DNA of 64,000 nt, taken from positions 26,595,114-26,659,113 of the forward strand of contig OY998179.1 in assembly GCA_963921935.1 (NCBI GenBank). Direction: 5' to 3'. Below, in pieces: positions 11,958 through 23,230 of this stretch; position 1 is the stretch's first letter, and each line of letters begins with the position of its first letter. The stretch is from Galeruca laticollis (Eukaryota > Arthropoda > Insecta > Coleoptera > Chrysomelidae). The notes under the pieces were generated by a model. The model was not told the origin of the DNA. It saw nothing but the letters and a program-made list of their open reading frames with translations, and ran no database searches. The position numbers and the translations under genes were made by a program.

Positions 11958-12371
11958 TGAAAATTAACTTTTCGTAGTTCTAAAAGAGTTTTTATGCAGT
12001 TATATTTATGAATGTACATTTTTTTGTGGTTTAATTATGTATTTTTCAAGATATGCTTTGTTATTATATATTTATTCTTCGTATTCTAAAATTATTTTCT
12101 ATAGTTCTTGTTTACAGTGATAATATATTTTTTATTTTTTCTATTATTTATTTTTGTTCTAAAACATGAAGAAAAATTTCAGGATAAATAGTAAAACAAT
12201 CATAAAATGTGATAAAAATGTATTCAACGTGTAACATACAAATTCAGTTAAAATAATTTCTGATAATGTTACTTCGTATATTCCTTCCCCTAACAAATTC
12301 AGGATTTTGTATGTTATGACCAACATTATTATTATCGAGATGTTGCATTAGTCCATAAATACCTAAATCTT

Positions 12372-13946
12372 AAATTTCATTATCCAAACCATCTGGGTTT
12401 GGAATGTTATTTTCCAAACAAATGTTGTGTAAAACTACACAGGCATTGATTATTTTGGCACATACAAGCATCTTAAACGCATTTTAAGTAGACCATTGCA
12501 CCGTTCAATAGTACATCTGGCTTTTTTGAATGCCTTGTTATACCTTAATTCTGGTGCATCTGGCAAAGGATCTTGAAATTGATTTAATAACCATGGCCTT
12601 AGGGGATATCCCGAGTCTCCTTCATAGAACAAATATTAATAATTGATATTCACAACTAAATCCAAATTATATTGAATATATACCTATGAGGAAGAAGTCT
12701 GGATGAGCTTTACTTAAATGCATGATAGCATCTTGCACCATTGAGTTATTCCAAATATGACAGACATGGCAACTTCCTGGGTATTTGGCATTAACATTGG
12801 TAATTTTCAGTTTACCATCACATATCTTAAAATAAGTAAAGCACAGATAATATAGGATATAATAATATTCTCACCAATATCATACATACCAGTTGAACAT
12901 TAATGGAATGGTAATTGTTCCTATTAATATATATGTGCTCAGGATATAATGCATCATGACTTGGGGGGGGGGGGGGGGGTAAATTGCCACATGGGTACAA
13001 TCAACGCATCCTATAATACCTGGGAATCCAAATGAATTAAAGAATTTGTAATTAATAAGTGAATCAGAATATAGGAGTGAAATTGATAAAAAGCAAGTAA
13101 AAAAATACTAACTCATGTCGAATATTATGCAATTCGCGAAAAGTTCGTGGAAATGGAACCCATTGGTTGAAAGTGGGACGTTCATTAAGAGCGTTTGTCA
13201 CTTCTTTTATACACCGACTTGCAGAAGATTGACTTATGCCAAAATACAAGTTCTGACCAACTGAAGTCTGGTAACTTCCGCTTGCATACAAATTTAGAGC
13301 GACCAGGACCTAAAAAATTAAAACATTCAGTATTGCTAACTGGATTTTTTGAACCAACAGAAACCTTAGTCTGCTTGTTCAGTACTAAATTTCTTGAAGG
13401 TGCTTCCAGGTATGGATCCAGCATATCTATCACCTCTCGGGTAACATCTTTGATTAAACGAAAAACTTTAATGAAGAGATCTTCCAACAGACACTCAAAT
13501 GGGTTGAAGATGAAAATATGAACAAAATACTATTGGACTGTATTTCTAGTAGTTAAACAAAATATAGCATATCATCAACGCATATAAAGAAAAAGAATTT
13601 ATAAGGCTCCTACCTGGTGAAGCTGTCTTGCCGTCCGTATCCAGGCGCCTACGAAGGTAGAAGATGTCTTTTGGTACACCTTTCGATTGAATTTCGTCCG
13701 TAAAATTTTACCGGTTTTTATCGAAAATTAATTTTTATCGTGCGAAGGTTTACGATGTACTACTGCCTGGGCAAGTCGACGTTTTATCAACCATGCGCCA
13801 ATGATATGTTTAACATCAAAATTTAAATACACAAGGGATTCCTTAACACTAGGGTTAAACCTTCTTCTAGGCCTTCTAGCTAACCTTTCAGCCATCTCCA
13901 AATTATGTAGAGCCTCTAGATACGCTATTTCATCTACGTTTGCCAT
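12372..13946 (-). pseudogene. Harbinger-1 DDE transposase (HARBI1-like), multi-exon
   Basis: The N-terminal exon starts at 13946 (MANVDEIAYLEALHNLEMAE). Later exons read YASGSYQTSVGQNLYFGISQ, then GCVDCTHVAIYPP (first catalytic Asp), GDSGYPLRPWLL (second Asp) and ARCTIERCNGLLK (Glu). Short GT-AG introns of about 55-75 bp are visible (for example between 13308 and 13367, and near 12825-12890). Two lesions stand out: a run of 17 G at 12963-12979 just after the first catalytic motif disturbs the frame, and a base is missing near 12467, after which the expected NACVVLHNICLENNIPNPDG follows in another frame to a stop near 12372. The enzyme would cut at CAG targets with the Myb-like partner. Confidence 0.8.
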
Positions 13947-14261
13947 TTCCTCTTTATTGTAATATAATTAATAAAGATAGATAGTATATATCTTAACCTA
14001 CGAAATATACTGATTGCTAATTCACGAAACGACTAAACTGCCCAAATGGAAACATAAGCGATCCGATAACCTCACATTTGATTATGTTTCCCACTGGAAA
14101 CAGCTTATTCTCATGGTTTATATCATTGGAAGCGGTTCTTATGAAATGTGAAGGAGTATATTCCCATACTATTACTCGAGAATACATAATCTGAAATTTC
14201 CATGGGAAACGTCACATTTTTCCCATGGGATCGCATTCCTACACATTCGAGAATCGAGGCC

Positions 14262-14815
14262 CAGATCTCCTTGATTTCTGTATCACTAAAGGAATTGACA
14301 ATAAACTGATCACAACATAATACATACATACGTACTCTGATATAATACACAAACCTAAAACTCCTGCTCTTTGCAACAAAAACACAAATTGGGACACCTT
14401 TAATTAAATTTTGTATCAAGAAATAGTTTTAAAAATACTATTAAAAGCAACTACAGATATCTCACAAAGAACATACAGAAAGCTGCTTGGGCAACAACAC
14501 CAGACTGCAAACAATCATCATCGAAAGAATTATGCCCTCCAACTGTGAAAGAAAATATTTCCGAGAAAAGAAGGCTATGAAAGATATGGCAGCAAAATAG
14601 AACAATGCACAACGAAAATATATTTAATAAAGCAGCAGGACAATTAAAAAAAATATTACTTGATATAAAAAATCACTCCATACAAAGATATTTAGAAGAG
14701 CCTACGCCAACAAAAACCACCGACTACTCGCTATGGAAAGCCACAAGACAACTAAGAAGCCCCCAGAGATCAATACCACCAATAAGAAAAAACAATGGGG
14801 AGTGGGTATAACGAG
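14262..14815 (+). pseudogene. Jockey ORF2, end of endonuclease and linker
   Basis: The jockey text resumes after Harbinger-1 with DLLDFCITKGIDNKL at 14264. After decayed sequence it continues as an open frame at 14605-14811 containing DYSLWKATRQLRSPQRSI and PPIRKNNGEWV, the linker between endonuclease and RT in jockey elements. It stops at a TAA at the edge of the next inserted block. Several frameshifts lie between 14300 and 14600. Confidence 0.75.
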
Positions 14816-15964
14816 AAAACCTACCAACCCTCTCAGTGCTCGTTATAGATATGCGGGTTGTCTCACGTGGTACAACCCGTGCTCGCCAGTCGACTAGCTT
14901 CGAGTCGAAGAAGGGGTGGATTCTTCAAAAAATTATTAAGTTTTCAAAAAGGGCGCCAGAGAAGTTTTGGCAAGCACCCAAGACTTCTTCAAGTTAGCCC
15001 ACAACTCCTCAATGGGTTAACAACACTAACTACACACTCCAAAGGTTAAACTGATAGGTAAGTTATCATAAGAAAATAAAAGTCAGCAAGTATCCCCTGA
15101 TTGAAGTTTTAATTAGTCACTTTGGACCAAAGGTCTCTTTTCAAAATATTTATCACAATTTTACTACAACAATGTCCCAATTAATGCTGAAGGCTGTAGA
15201 CTTAGAATGTAGTTAGGCTGAAGGCCGGAATCTACATAAATCCTAATTCGCAAGCTAAATTATCAGTTACAACGAAATCGCAGCTTAAATAAATAACTGA
15301 CAAGCAGGTTCTATAATCTCTGAGCAGAGCTGAAGGCTTCAAACTCAGGGTGCAGAAGAGTTGAGGGCTCCAAACTACACCGATGACTCAATTCTATAAG
15401 CAAGTAACAACGCAGAAAAGGCACACGCCTTTGGTGACTATCTCCAATAAGTCTTCCAATCTAACAATTTGGAATCTTGTGATGTAGTGAGTGTGCCCTG
15501 AAATGCTGACACCAATTCTCCACAAGAATAGGTTCGTGTCACTACCATTGAGCCTCGTAGTAGGAAAGGAATCAATAAAATCTCTTCATACAAAATCATT
15601 GGTTAGTTTATTATGACTAAAACTGGTACTTACTTAGAGCGCAATAAGTTACACTTAATAACACATAACTATAAAAATTATTCGGGTTCTAAACTCTACA
15701 TAACGAGCAACACTAACCTACGTCTACTATTTTTACTACTACATTACTATATTACTGTTATATGTCACCATTTCTGCACAATCAGCTGGTATACGGCTTA
15801 TATTCTATAAAGATCAAGGTGCCGTGATTTCAGTCAAGGTGAATTCCATGGCTGAACACTTTGTTTGTATATACTTATTATCGCGCGCTGTTTACAATAT
15901 GCTTGCAATAACTTTTAATTTAAAATAATAATCGTCTCATGACCTTCATGTTTCTATTTCTATA
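14816..15964. repeat. Unidentified 1.1 kb block inserted in jockey
   Basis: This block separates the jockey linker (ending GEWV) from the start of its RT domain (SLYTDSLQSIPEELKEINR, from about 15965), so it is an insertion. Features seen are a GGGTTGT...ACAACCC hairpin near 14872-14888, a GGGCGCCA near 14950, and a repeated AGGCT(G/T)(A/C) phrase (GCTGAAGGCT, GGCTGAAGGCC, GCTGAAGGCTT) at 15188-15330. The minus strand of GGGCGCCA reads TGGCGCCC, like an LTR-element primer-binding site, so a solo LTR or LTR remnant is possible. I could not find matching terminal duplications and do not name it. Confidence 0.4.
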
Positions 15965-16254
15965 ATTCATTATATACGGATTCACTACAATCTATACCTG
16001 AAGAGCTGAAGGAAATAAATAGAGTTATAAACGAACATTTTCAAATGGAGTTGCCCTTACAGAAATTTGAATGTAATGATGTTAAAAATGTCATAATGAA
16101 CGTGATTGATCCAAAGAAAGCCCCGGATTATGATCTGATAACAGGCAGAATACTCCAGAAATTAACGGAGAAAGGTATAACTGCAATACTACAAATTCTT
16201 AACGCTATAATAACCCTGAATTATATTCCACCATAACTGAAAACAGCAATTAAA
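15965..16254 (+). pseudogene. Jockey ORF2, start of RT domain
   Basis: The plus-strand frame reads SLQSIPEELKEINRVINEHF, then LPLQKFECNDVKNVI and DPKKAPDYDLITGRILQKL, the KAPG-type motif at the beginning of jockey RT (here KAPDYD). It ends NYIPP, then KTAI at the left edge of the TIR element at 16255. The continuation IMIPKLGKK begins at 18911. Confidence 0.8.
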
Positions 16255-18907
16255 AGGTTTGTTCCAACCGACGATTTTGAGATCGTCACGAAACGATTCA
16301 GAAACTGTTTGGACTGTTTTTGTGCGCAGGTCCAGACTTTACACCGTTTGCAAACGATCCCAAAAATGTGAAGATGGAACGGTTTTAATAACTGTTCACT
16401 GGAGGAAAAGTTTTATAGATAAAAGTTGATGTTAAGAATCTGAAAAATGATCGTTTGATGTGAAATTAAAATTTAATAACTAAAAAAATTTGAACGACAA
16501 AAGTTACAGATATATCATATTTTGTCTTACCTAAGATAAATTGTAAAAGCAGTGTTGAGAGAGGAATTTTTGTTGACACTAAATTATATTTTCTGTTTCC
16601 TTTCTTTCACATCATATTTCAATCACAAACCTTTGTACCTGTTTATGAATAATGAGTAGTTCAATTCAAAACAAATGTAACTAATAAAAAATAACTTTAT
16701 GTTTTATTTTTTTAAATATTCACATTCATACCGTGTGTCAAATTGAAAATACTGTTTCAGAATTGCAAAGTATTTGCAGTTATCTCTCTAATATTTATTA
16801 TATCTTGGTCTTCATCATCAGAGTATTTAACATCACCTTAACCTACATCATGGTTCAGCTGTACAATACAACAAACAAATAAACATAGGTACCTAAATAA
16901 TTTCCATTTTTGATTCTGGGATTATTTAATTTGTAACATGTCCATCGACCTGTTTCGATGTAATATAATAAATTCCGTGTAATTTCCGCTTGCCGTCTCA
17001 TTAGCCACTCCCAACCATAGAATTAAAACTGAACGTTCAGACAATTGACGTTTATCAATTTCCCCCTGTTCGCTACGAGCTGAAAATCCTCCCTTTTCCG
17101 ATACCGACGTTGAAGAGGAAACACGTACTCACGTTTTCTCTTGTTCTGAAAGTTTTCTTAATTTGCTGTGGTAAGGTGAAATTTATATTTTATGATCTCT
17201 AAGCTTCATTCTATATGATCGCTGAGATAATTTTTATTGCATTTCTTTTATTTCTCTTCTTTTACATATTCAGAGAAAAATTACAGTTGCACGTGGTCAC
17301 GGAATCATTATTTTATACCTACATATTCATTTTAAAATAAATACAAATCATTGCTTAATTTTGTGCAAATACTTGAGAGCTTTTTATGTTGCAAAATATC
17401 TTTTTTCAATATAATAAATAACATTATAATGACATTTTAAAACCCATAGAATATTCATTCGTATGAAGGATACTGACACTACAGGTTTCAGATATATTTT
17501 TTAAGCACCTTATTTATTCAGATAACAACTTTTTGGCTCTCATAAGTTTTTCAGAACATTAGTACACTACTAATTTAGTTAAATTGTTTTTTTAATGTTT
17601 CAATATGGGAGACATATATGTTGGGAAGCTTTCAGTAAATTTTATTTTTGTAAATTCAAAAAACTGCCTTCTTTTTAATCCTGAAAAGCTGAACCAACAC
17701 AATGTGCCCCATTACGATCAAGTTCCTACATATCCCTGATTCTTGTGTACTCTTAGGTAAGCACAGCAGCTACGTCAGAGCTACGTGAGAGCTACGTAAC
17801 AGCTTTCATTTATCTAAGACAACTTTACCTTTGAAGACAGCTTCCATTTATGTAAGACACCTTTACCTCTGAAGACAGCTTCCATTTATGTAAGACACCT
17901 TTACCGCTGAAGACAGCTTCCATTTATGTAAGACACCTTTTCCGTTGATGACAGCTTCCATCTATCTACGACACCTTTACCGTTGAAGACAGCTTCCATT
18001 GGTCCGAGACATCTTTCACCATAGAAAACACAGTTTCCATTCCTTCAAAATATCTTAAATCACCAGAGTACCGTCAGTTAAGAACATCCTGTATTTTTTC
18101 CGTCCCGTTCTAAGGCAGAATTAAATTAATTTTTCTTAGATATATTCTCTTTTATTTCTAATCCACCCGGCTGTGAGAGCCACAGGGTATCGTGTTCGGG
18201 TTCATTAAGTTTGAGCACATTTTATTTTTAACGTTTTTAATATTAATTTTTTATAATATTTTGATTAAGAGTAAATTATTTTACACGGTGTTTCCACCTT
18301 TATCACCGTAGTTTGTTCTTGTTCTTTCGTAACGTTTGAAAAGGTAGTGGCGCCCTGAACTTTCATAGTCTGATCATCCTCTGTTATACAAAGTGTGTCA
18401 TTAACTTGGAGTCGGACCACCCTTGAGAAGTCTCATGTCGGGATTTTGTTCAAGTGAACGAATAAGCGTTACAAACTGGCACCCTCAAACATAAATAGTT
18501 ACAAACTGGCGCCCTGAAACATAATAGTTACAAATTCTAACTCTAAATCATCTTCATTCGAAACATTTGACATAAAATCACCATCTCCGACTTCTCACAT
18601 TATTAAATATTTGTTTGATTTATCGAAAATAAAAATGTTTATAAAACAATAACAATTTCAAATATTAGGTTAAACGATAACAGCATGTACATGTACAGAA
18701 TAGTGCGCAAGTCAGTCAATTCAGTTTCAGCTCACGATCATGTACCGAAATGATCGTTTCAAAACCGTTCGCAAACGGTCACAAAATCAGATGGAACGCC
18801 ATCAAAACCGTCCGATGAACCGTAACTTCATAGTTGGAACACTTTTTTAGTACTGCGCATGAGCGTGACCGTTGCTGAACGGTTTCCAATGAAGTTGGAA
18901 CAAACCT
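16255..18907. mobile_element. Non-coding TIR element, 2.65 kb (ends AGGTTTGTTCCAAC)
   Basis: The two ends are inverted repeats: AGGTTTGTTCCAAC at 16255 and its complement ending at 18907. Subterminal sequence is rich in AACGGTTT/AAACCGTT words on both sides. The flanks are AAA (16252-16254) and ATA (18908-18910), and the jockey protein is back in register if a 3-bp codon was duplicated, so a 3-bp TSD with one change is likely. That suits a Harbinger-type MITE-like element, but this is inference. No open frame of 60 codons lies inside. It contains tandem repeats and an LTR-like patch near 18330 (TGGCGCCCTGAA). Confidence 0.65.
17806..18015 (+). repeat. 38-bp tandem repeat, about five copies
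   Basis: The unit is about 38 bp and centres on GAAGACAGCTTCCATTTATG followed by TAAGACACCTTTACC. About five copies run head to tail with a few changes each, the last being the most diverged. A second small array, AGAGCTACGT with changes, lies just upstream at 17768-17800, and a third repeat, ACAAACTGGC(A/G)CCCT, occurs at 18473 and 18501. All are inside the 2.65 kb TIR element. Confidence 0.8.
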
Positions 18908-18910
18908 ATA

Positions 18911-20085
18911 ATTATGATACCAAAACTAGGAAAAAAATTAGAAGAATTAACATCATATAGACCTATCAGTTTATTGCCAGTGCTTTCCAAAGTCCTAGAA
19001 AAACTAATAATGAAACGTATCAAGCCAATACTAGACAGTAAAAATATTATCCCAGAACATCAATTTGGATTTCGACAAGAACCTGGAACAATAGAACAAG
19101 TTTATAGAATAGTCAAACAAATCAACTGCGATCTCGAAAATAAAAGATACTGTTCAGCGGCATTTCTTGATATAAGCCAGACCTATCATAAAGTCTGGCA
19201 CAAAGGCCTACTATATAAACTAAAAAACTTTCTGCCTCATCAATACTACTTATGTGACAGATACTTTTCAGTTAAATATGAATCGGAAGGTCCAGACTTA
19301 TACTTAAGTGAAGCAGGAGTACCGCAAGGCAGTGTGTTAGGCCCGATGCTCTATCAACTGTCCACTGCAGATCCACCGACCTCAAGAGCCACAACAACAG
19401 CGACGTTCGCAGATGATCCAGTGATCGCTTCAAGAAACCTATAAGAAAGCCTCAACAAAATTCAGACATTGTTACGAAAATGAAAAATTCGAGGGAATGA
19501 GACCAAATCAATTCATGTTACCTTTACTCTGAGAAAATAAACATGTCCATCAGTACAATTAAATAATAAACCGCTAACCCAGAAAAACGAAGTTAAATAT
19601 CTAGTTTTACATCTTGACAGAAGACTGACATGGAAATCGCATATATTTAAAAACGAAAGCAACTGGGTTTTAAACTACGACAACTGTACTGGCTCATTGG
19701 CAGAAAATCGCAGTTGAACTTAACAAACAAAATGTTAATATTCAAAGTCATAATAAGACCAATATGGACATAATATGGCATTCAAAGTCATAATAAAACC
19801 AAGATGGCATTCAACTATGGGGATATGATAGCAACTCAAATTAGGAAATCTTGCAATAATTCCAGAACAAAACACTCCGAATAATCACCAATGCACTCTG
19901 GTATGTCCCAAACAACTTAATAGAAAAGGACCTCCAAATTCCTTCTATAATAACTGAAGTCACAACGTACAGTGAAAAATGCATAAACAAAGCTAGTGCG
20001 TATTCTAATGTTCTAGTGCTATTTAACACCAACGATGAAGTGCGCCGTCTAAAACGCTTTAAGCCCTTAAGCCCACAGACTTAAC
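18911..20085 (+). pseudogene. Jockey ORF2, RT palm to C-terminus
   Basis: The frame 18914-19444 reads SYRPISLLPVLSKVLEKLI, HQFGFRQEPGT, a degraded FLDISQTYHKVWH (usually FLDVxxAFDxVWH) and GVPQGSVLGPMLYQL. The catalytic box is present as FADDP. After a TAA at 19442 the rest follows in shifting frames: the KYLVLHLDRRLTW segment, then IIRPIWTYGIQLWGYD, and the tail near 19850-20085. A local tandem duplication of about 38 bp (ATTCAAAGTCATAATAA) lies at 19740-19805. The broken palm motifs and stops make this copy inactive. Confidence 0.8.
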
Positions 20086-20869
20086 AGACAGATTTACATG
20101 AAAATTACTTAATTAAGTAAGTGTAGTTATGCCATTTCATTAATTAACATCGGTAATTAGATTTTAGAGGAAGTCTCTCATTGGAGAGAATCCCTGCATG
20201 TCAGAATCCAAAATTGTCATGAAATTTACTTATTGTTAACGCTATTAACAGATTGTAAATAAAATGGTGTTAAACAAATATTTCAAATTTTATGTAGGGT
20301 AAACTGTCCCAAAGTGAACCAATTTTCATATATAGGGTCACTACTTTTTCTTTTTGATGAAAATACCTCAGAAAACATATCGAATGAACACTCCCTGTTT
20401 TGATACGTTATCTGTGTAATCATATGGGTACTCATTTGATTTTTCGATATAGTTTTGAATTTTTTTAAAAACTATGACATATGGTTCACTTTGTACGATG
20501 ATGTGTATGCAGTGAACCACCAGTCAGTACACAGTGAATCATAGTTCATAATTCAAATAAAACGAAGACGTTATTTCAAAAACTTTATTGATATCTCATG
20601 ACTTAACATAAAAAATAAAATACAACATTCTTGATATACGTACTAGACGCAAGTATAAAAATTGGTTGATTTCTAATTTAAAAAAATCTTCAAAAATGTG
20701 GAAACAGAACTAAATATTTTGTTTTTAACTAAAACTAACAACAAACTCTTGAAAATATTATTTGGGAAACAACGAGTCTAGTAAACCTATAGTCATTTAC
20801 ATCTCTGGAAAATACATAAAAGAGATGATGAACACAGGAGACTAATAAAATTGGGGAACATTTCAATAG

Positions 20870-22881
20870 CTAGCGAATATCGAGACCGCAAAAGTCCATG
20901 TTGAAAGAGTAGAAGGAATTTTTGCACCTGGAGGTGGAGCCATGGTCTAATGGTTTTTGTAAAATAGTTTTGACATCCGATTTTGAAACTGTAGATAAAT
21001 CGGGAATGTCAGGAATGGAGAACACATATTGTGTTGGAGATTTTTTCCGCAAGAAACTCACATCATATTCACCTTTTTGGACAGCTAAAATTTTAGCTAG
21101 GTAGTAAATTTTCTTTTTTTTTTCATTGGAACTCAACCAGAACAAATTCCCCTTCCACAAGATCTCTGGTGAGATTTCCTAACTGGTTTTTTGCAACAGA
21201 GATCGTATCTCCATCTGAATTTTCATCAAATTCATCTGTCATTGCTCCATCACTTTCCAAAATCATGGAAGTATCAGATTCAGATGTAGAACTATTCTGT
21301 AACACTTTCCTCACACCTTTCCCTTTCTTATTGGCGCATACAATTTCTGTGTTCATTTGTCACTTCATTGCTGGTTTTTCTTTTTCAATTTGCTCCTTTC
21401 CTGGCGTGTCCGTTGCTATCATACTCCTACCTTCTTTCCTATTCTTCCTTATATTTTTTCTTGGTTTTGCTTTGAAAGGTGGACGGAATTCTATCGGATC
21501 TATGAATTTTTTGTGACCTGTTTGTGACGATTCATTTACTGATGAATCTTCTTGGGGAGCGATGTTTTCTTTTTCTGAACAATCAGGTTCCAGATCTATT
21601 GATATATTGTTGTCCGCTGCCACAGCAGTAGGATCAATTTCTTCATGTTGTGGGACTGTGGGACTGTGCTTGGTCAAAAATCGATATTTGTAAAAATCGT
21701 TCTATCAAAAGGAGCGATTCGGTTGCTTTAAAGTTATTTAGTATCGAGGTAGGTGTCATAGTTTTTAGATATGCTTCACCAATGAAACCACCCACATCAT
21801 AAATTGTTACTGGTTGGCCGGGATTTCTCATAATCCAGGAATCCATGCTAGCATTATAAAAGGTTTTGAAGGGCTTGAATAATCCAACATCAAGAGGTTG
21901 TGTTTTATGAGATGAATGGGGTGGCAAAGTGAGTATCGTAATCCTGTGTGATTTGGCCAGTTTCAAAGACTCTACTGACAGGTGAGATTCATGATTGTCG
22001 AATATTAAAAGCGATGGATTATCCATTGAAGAGGAACTACATTTTATAAAATGTTTCATAACTTCAGGAAATAATTCCGAATTCATCCATCCGCTCGGTG
22101 CGGCCAAATCCAAAGTACCAGGGGGGGCGCCTTTGATCATGAAGTTCTTGAAGTTTTTTCAAGGAGAAATTATGACAGGTGGAAGTGAATATTCACCAGC
22201 ACAAACAATAGCACATGTTGTGCATAACGTTCCTTTTTCGCCACTTGTAACTTTGGAGAGACATCTTATTCCTTTCGGTGCCAGCACTTTTGGAGGCTTT
22301 TGAACAGTGGTTGTCGCCGTTTCGTCTAAATTATAGACGATTGTTACATTAGCAAAATTGGGATGGCATTTTAAAACAGCTTCTAGATTTTGGAAATGTT
22401 TGTCAATGTTATGACGAATGAAACCTGTAGCTCGAGCCAAGCTACAACTTTCCGGTGCTCGGAGAGTCACATCTGGATGACGAACACGAAAAGATCGGAG
22501 CCATTCCAAGCCTGACATTTTTTTCCAGGATTCTGGAATGCGTATTTTATTGATGATTGCTGTCTCGTACGCTAACATGCGGTAATCTCTATTTGTTAAA
22601 CCATAGAAGAGATAAACACAATTTTTGATATATTTTTTCAATGCCTCTTCCTACTCCGAATTGTAAATATGATTAACGTTATAGTTAGGAACTAATCTGA
22701 CATTCAGACCATTTCTTGCATTTTTTGTTTTTAAATAATATCTTCTCAAGGTTGCGTAAGGAAGTTCTTTAAGTTTAGCTGCTTTTCTTATATTTTCCCC
22801 GCTGGTAATAAGTTTAACAGCTGCCCTCATGTTTTCTTCTGTGTGAGCCCCTATTTTACGAGGCAGTTTTCTGCGAGCCAT
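20870..22881 (-). pseudogene. pogo-family transposase 2
   Basis: It starts at 22881 (MARRKLPRKIGAHTEENMRA) with a psq-type HTH, followed by the CENP-B-like segment (ESCSLARATGF) and the DDE_1 core. The catalytic Asp residues are in YNLDETAT, IFDNHESH and QPLDVG. In-frame lesions are a TAG near 22648 (after YNSE), a TGA near 22156 (after VIISP) and a TGA at 21360-21362. Frameshifts occur near 21720 and 21130. The tail repeats the module of pogo-1: an acidic stretch, then EGEFVLVEF and KIYYLAKIL. Two of the nonsense codons are TGA where the family has Arg (CGA), so they look like CpG decay. It is dead but reads through the same architecture as pogo-1. Confidence 0.85.
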
Positions 22882-23230
22882 GCTGTAAAAAAATTAAAAC
22901 ATTATTTACAATTTCTGGAGTACAGTAGTACACAATGAACCAATGATTCACTGTGTAAGCCTCGACTTGTTTCACTGTTGGACGTGAGGTACGAAATCGT
23001 TTGAAGGTAAGAAATGAGAACGAATCATTTGTTTAATCAGGCATTTGCGATCGATTAATATCCTACATAGATCATTCATCACAATGAAATCTTAATTTCA
23101 CGATAACAAAATGTAGTTATCTTACTGGAACAAAAATATGGGGGGAATTTTTCATTTTACGTACCTGGCTAAATCACTAAATCTGCTATACAACCTACTC
23201 AGTTGAATGTTCGAGCGGCACTGATCAGAT

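Larger units (their letters stand above)
10851..14261. mobile_element. PIF/Harbinger transposon 1 (TSD CAG)
   Basis: Terminal inverted repeats of about 27 bp start GGCCTCGATTCTCGAATGTG at 10851 and end with the complement at 14261. Direct repeats CAG flank it (10848-10850 and 14262-14264), the CWG target typical of many animal Harbingers. It carries the usual two genes: a Myb/SANT-like protein on the plus strand and a DDE transposase on the minus strand. It interrupts the jockey endonuclease exactly between NKIP and DLLDF. Confidence 0.9.
10580..20290 (+). mobile_element. Jockey-clade non-LTR retrotransposon in four pieces
   Basis: Four plus-strand segments read as one ORF2 in the right order: endonuclease (10580-10850), endonuclease end and linker (14262-14815), the start of the RT (15965-16254), and RT palm to C-terminus (18911-20085). 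The 3' untranslated part runs to about 20290. The three gaps hold Harbinger-1, an unidentified 1.1 kb block and a 2.65 kb TIR element. The coding text resumes in register across the first and third gaps once 3-bp duplications are allowed for, showing that these are insertions and not rearrangements. Confidence 0.8.

Noticed and set aside
13195..13521. 108-codon plus-strand ORF
   Set aside because: It is antisense to exons and an intron of the Harbinger-1 transposase.
17806..18015. A CRISPR array
   Set aside because: The repeats are contiguous 38-bp tandem units without unique spacers, in an animal-type sequence.
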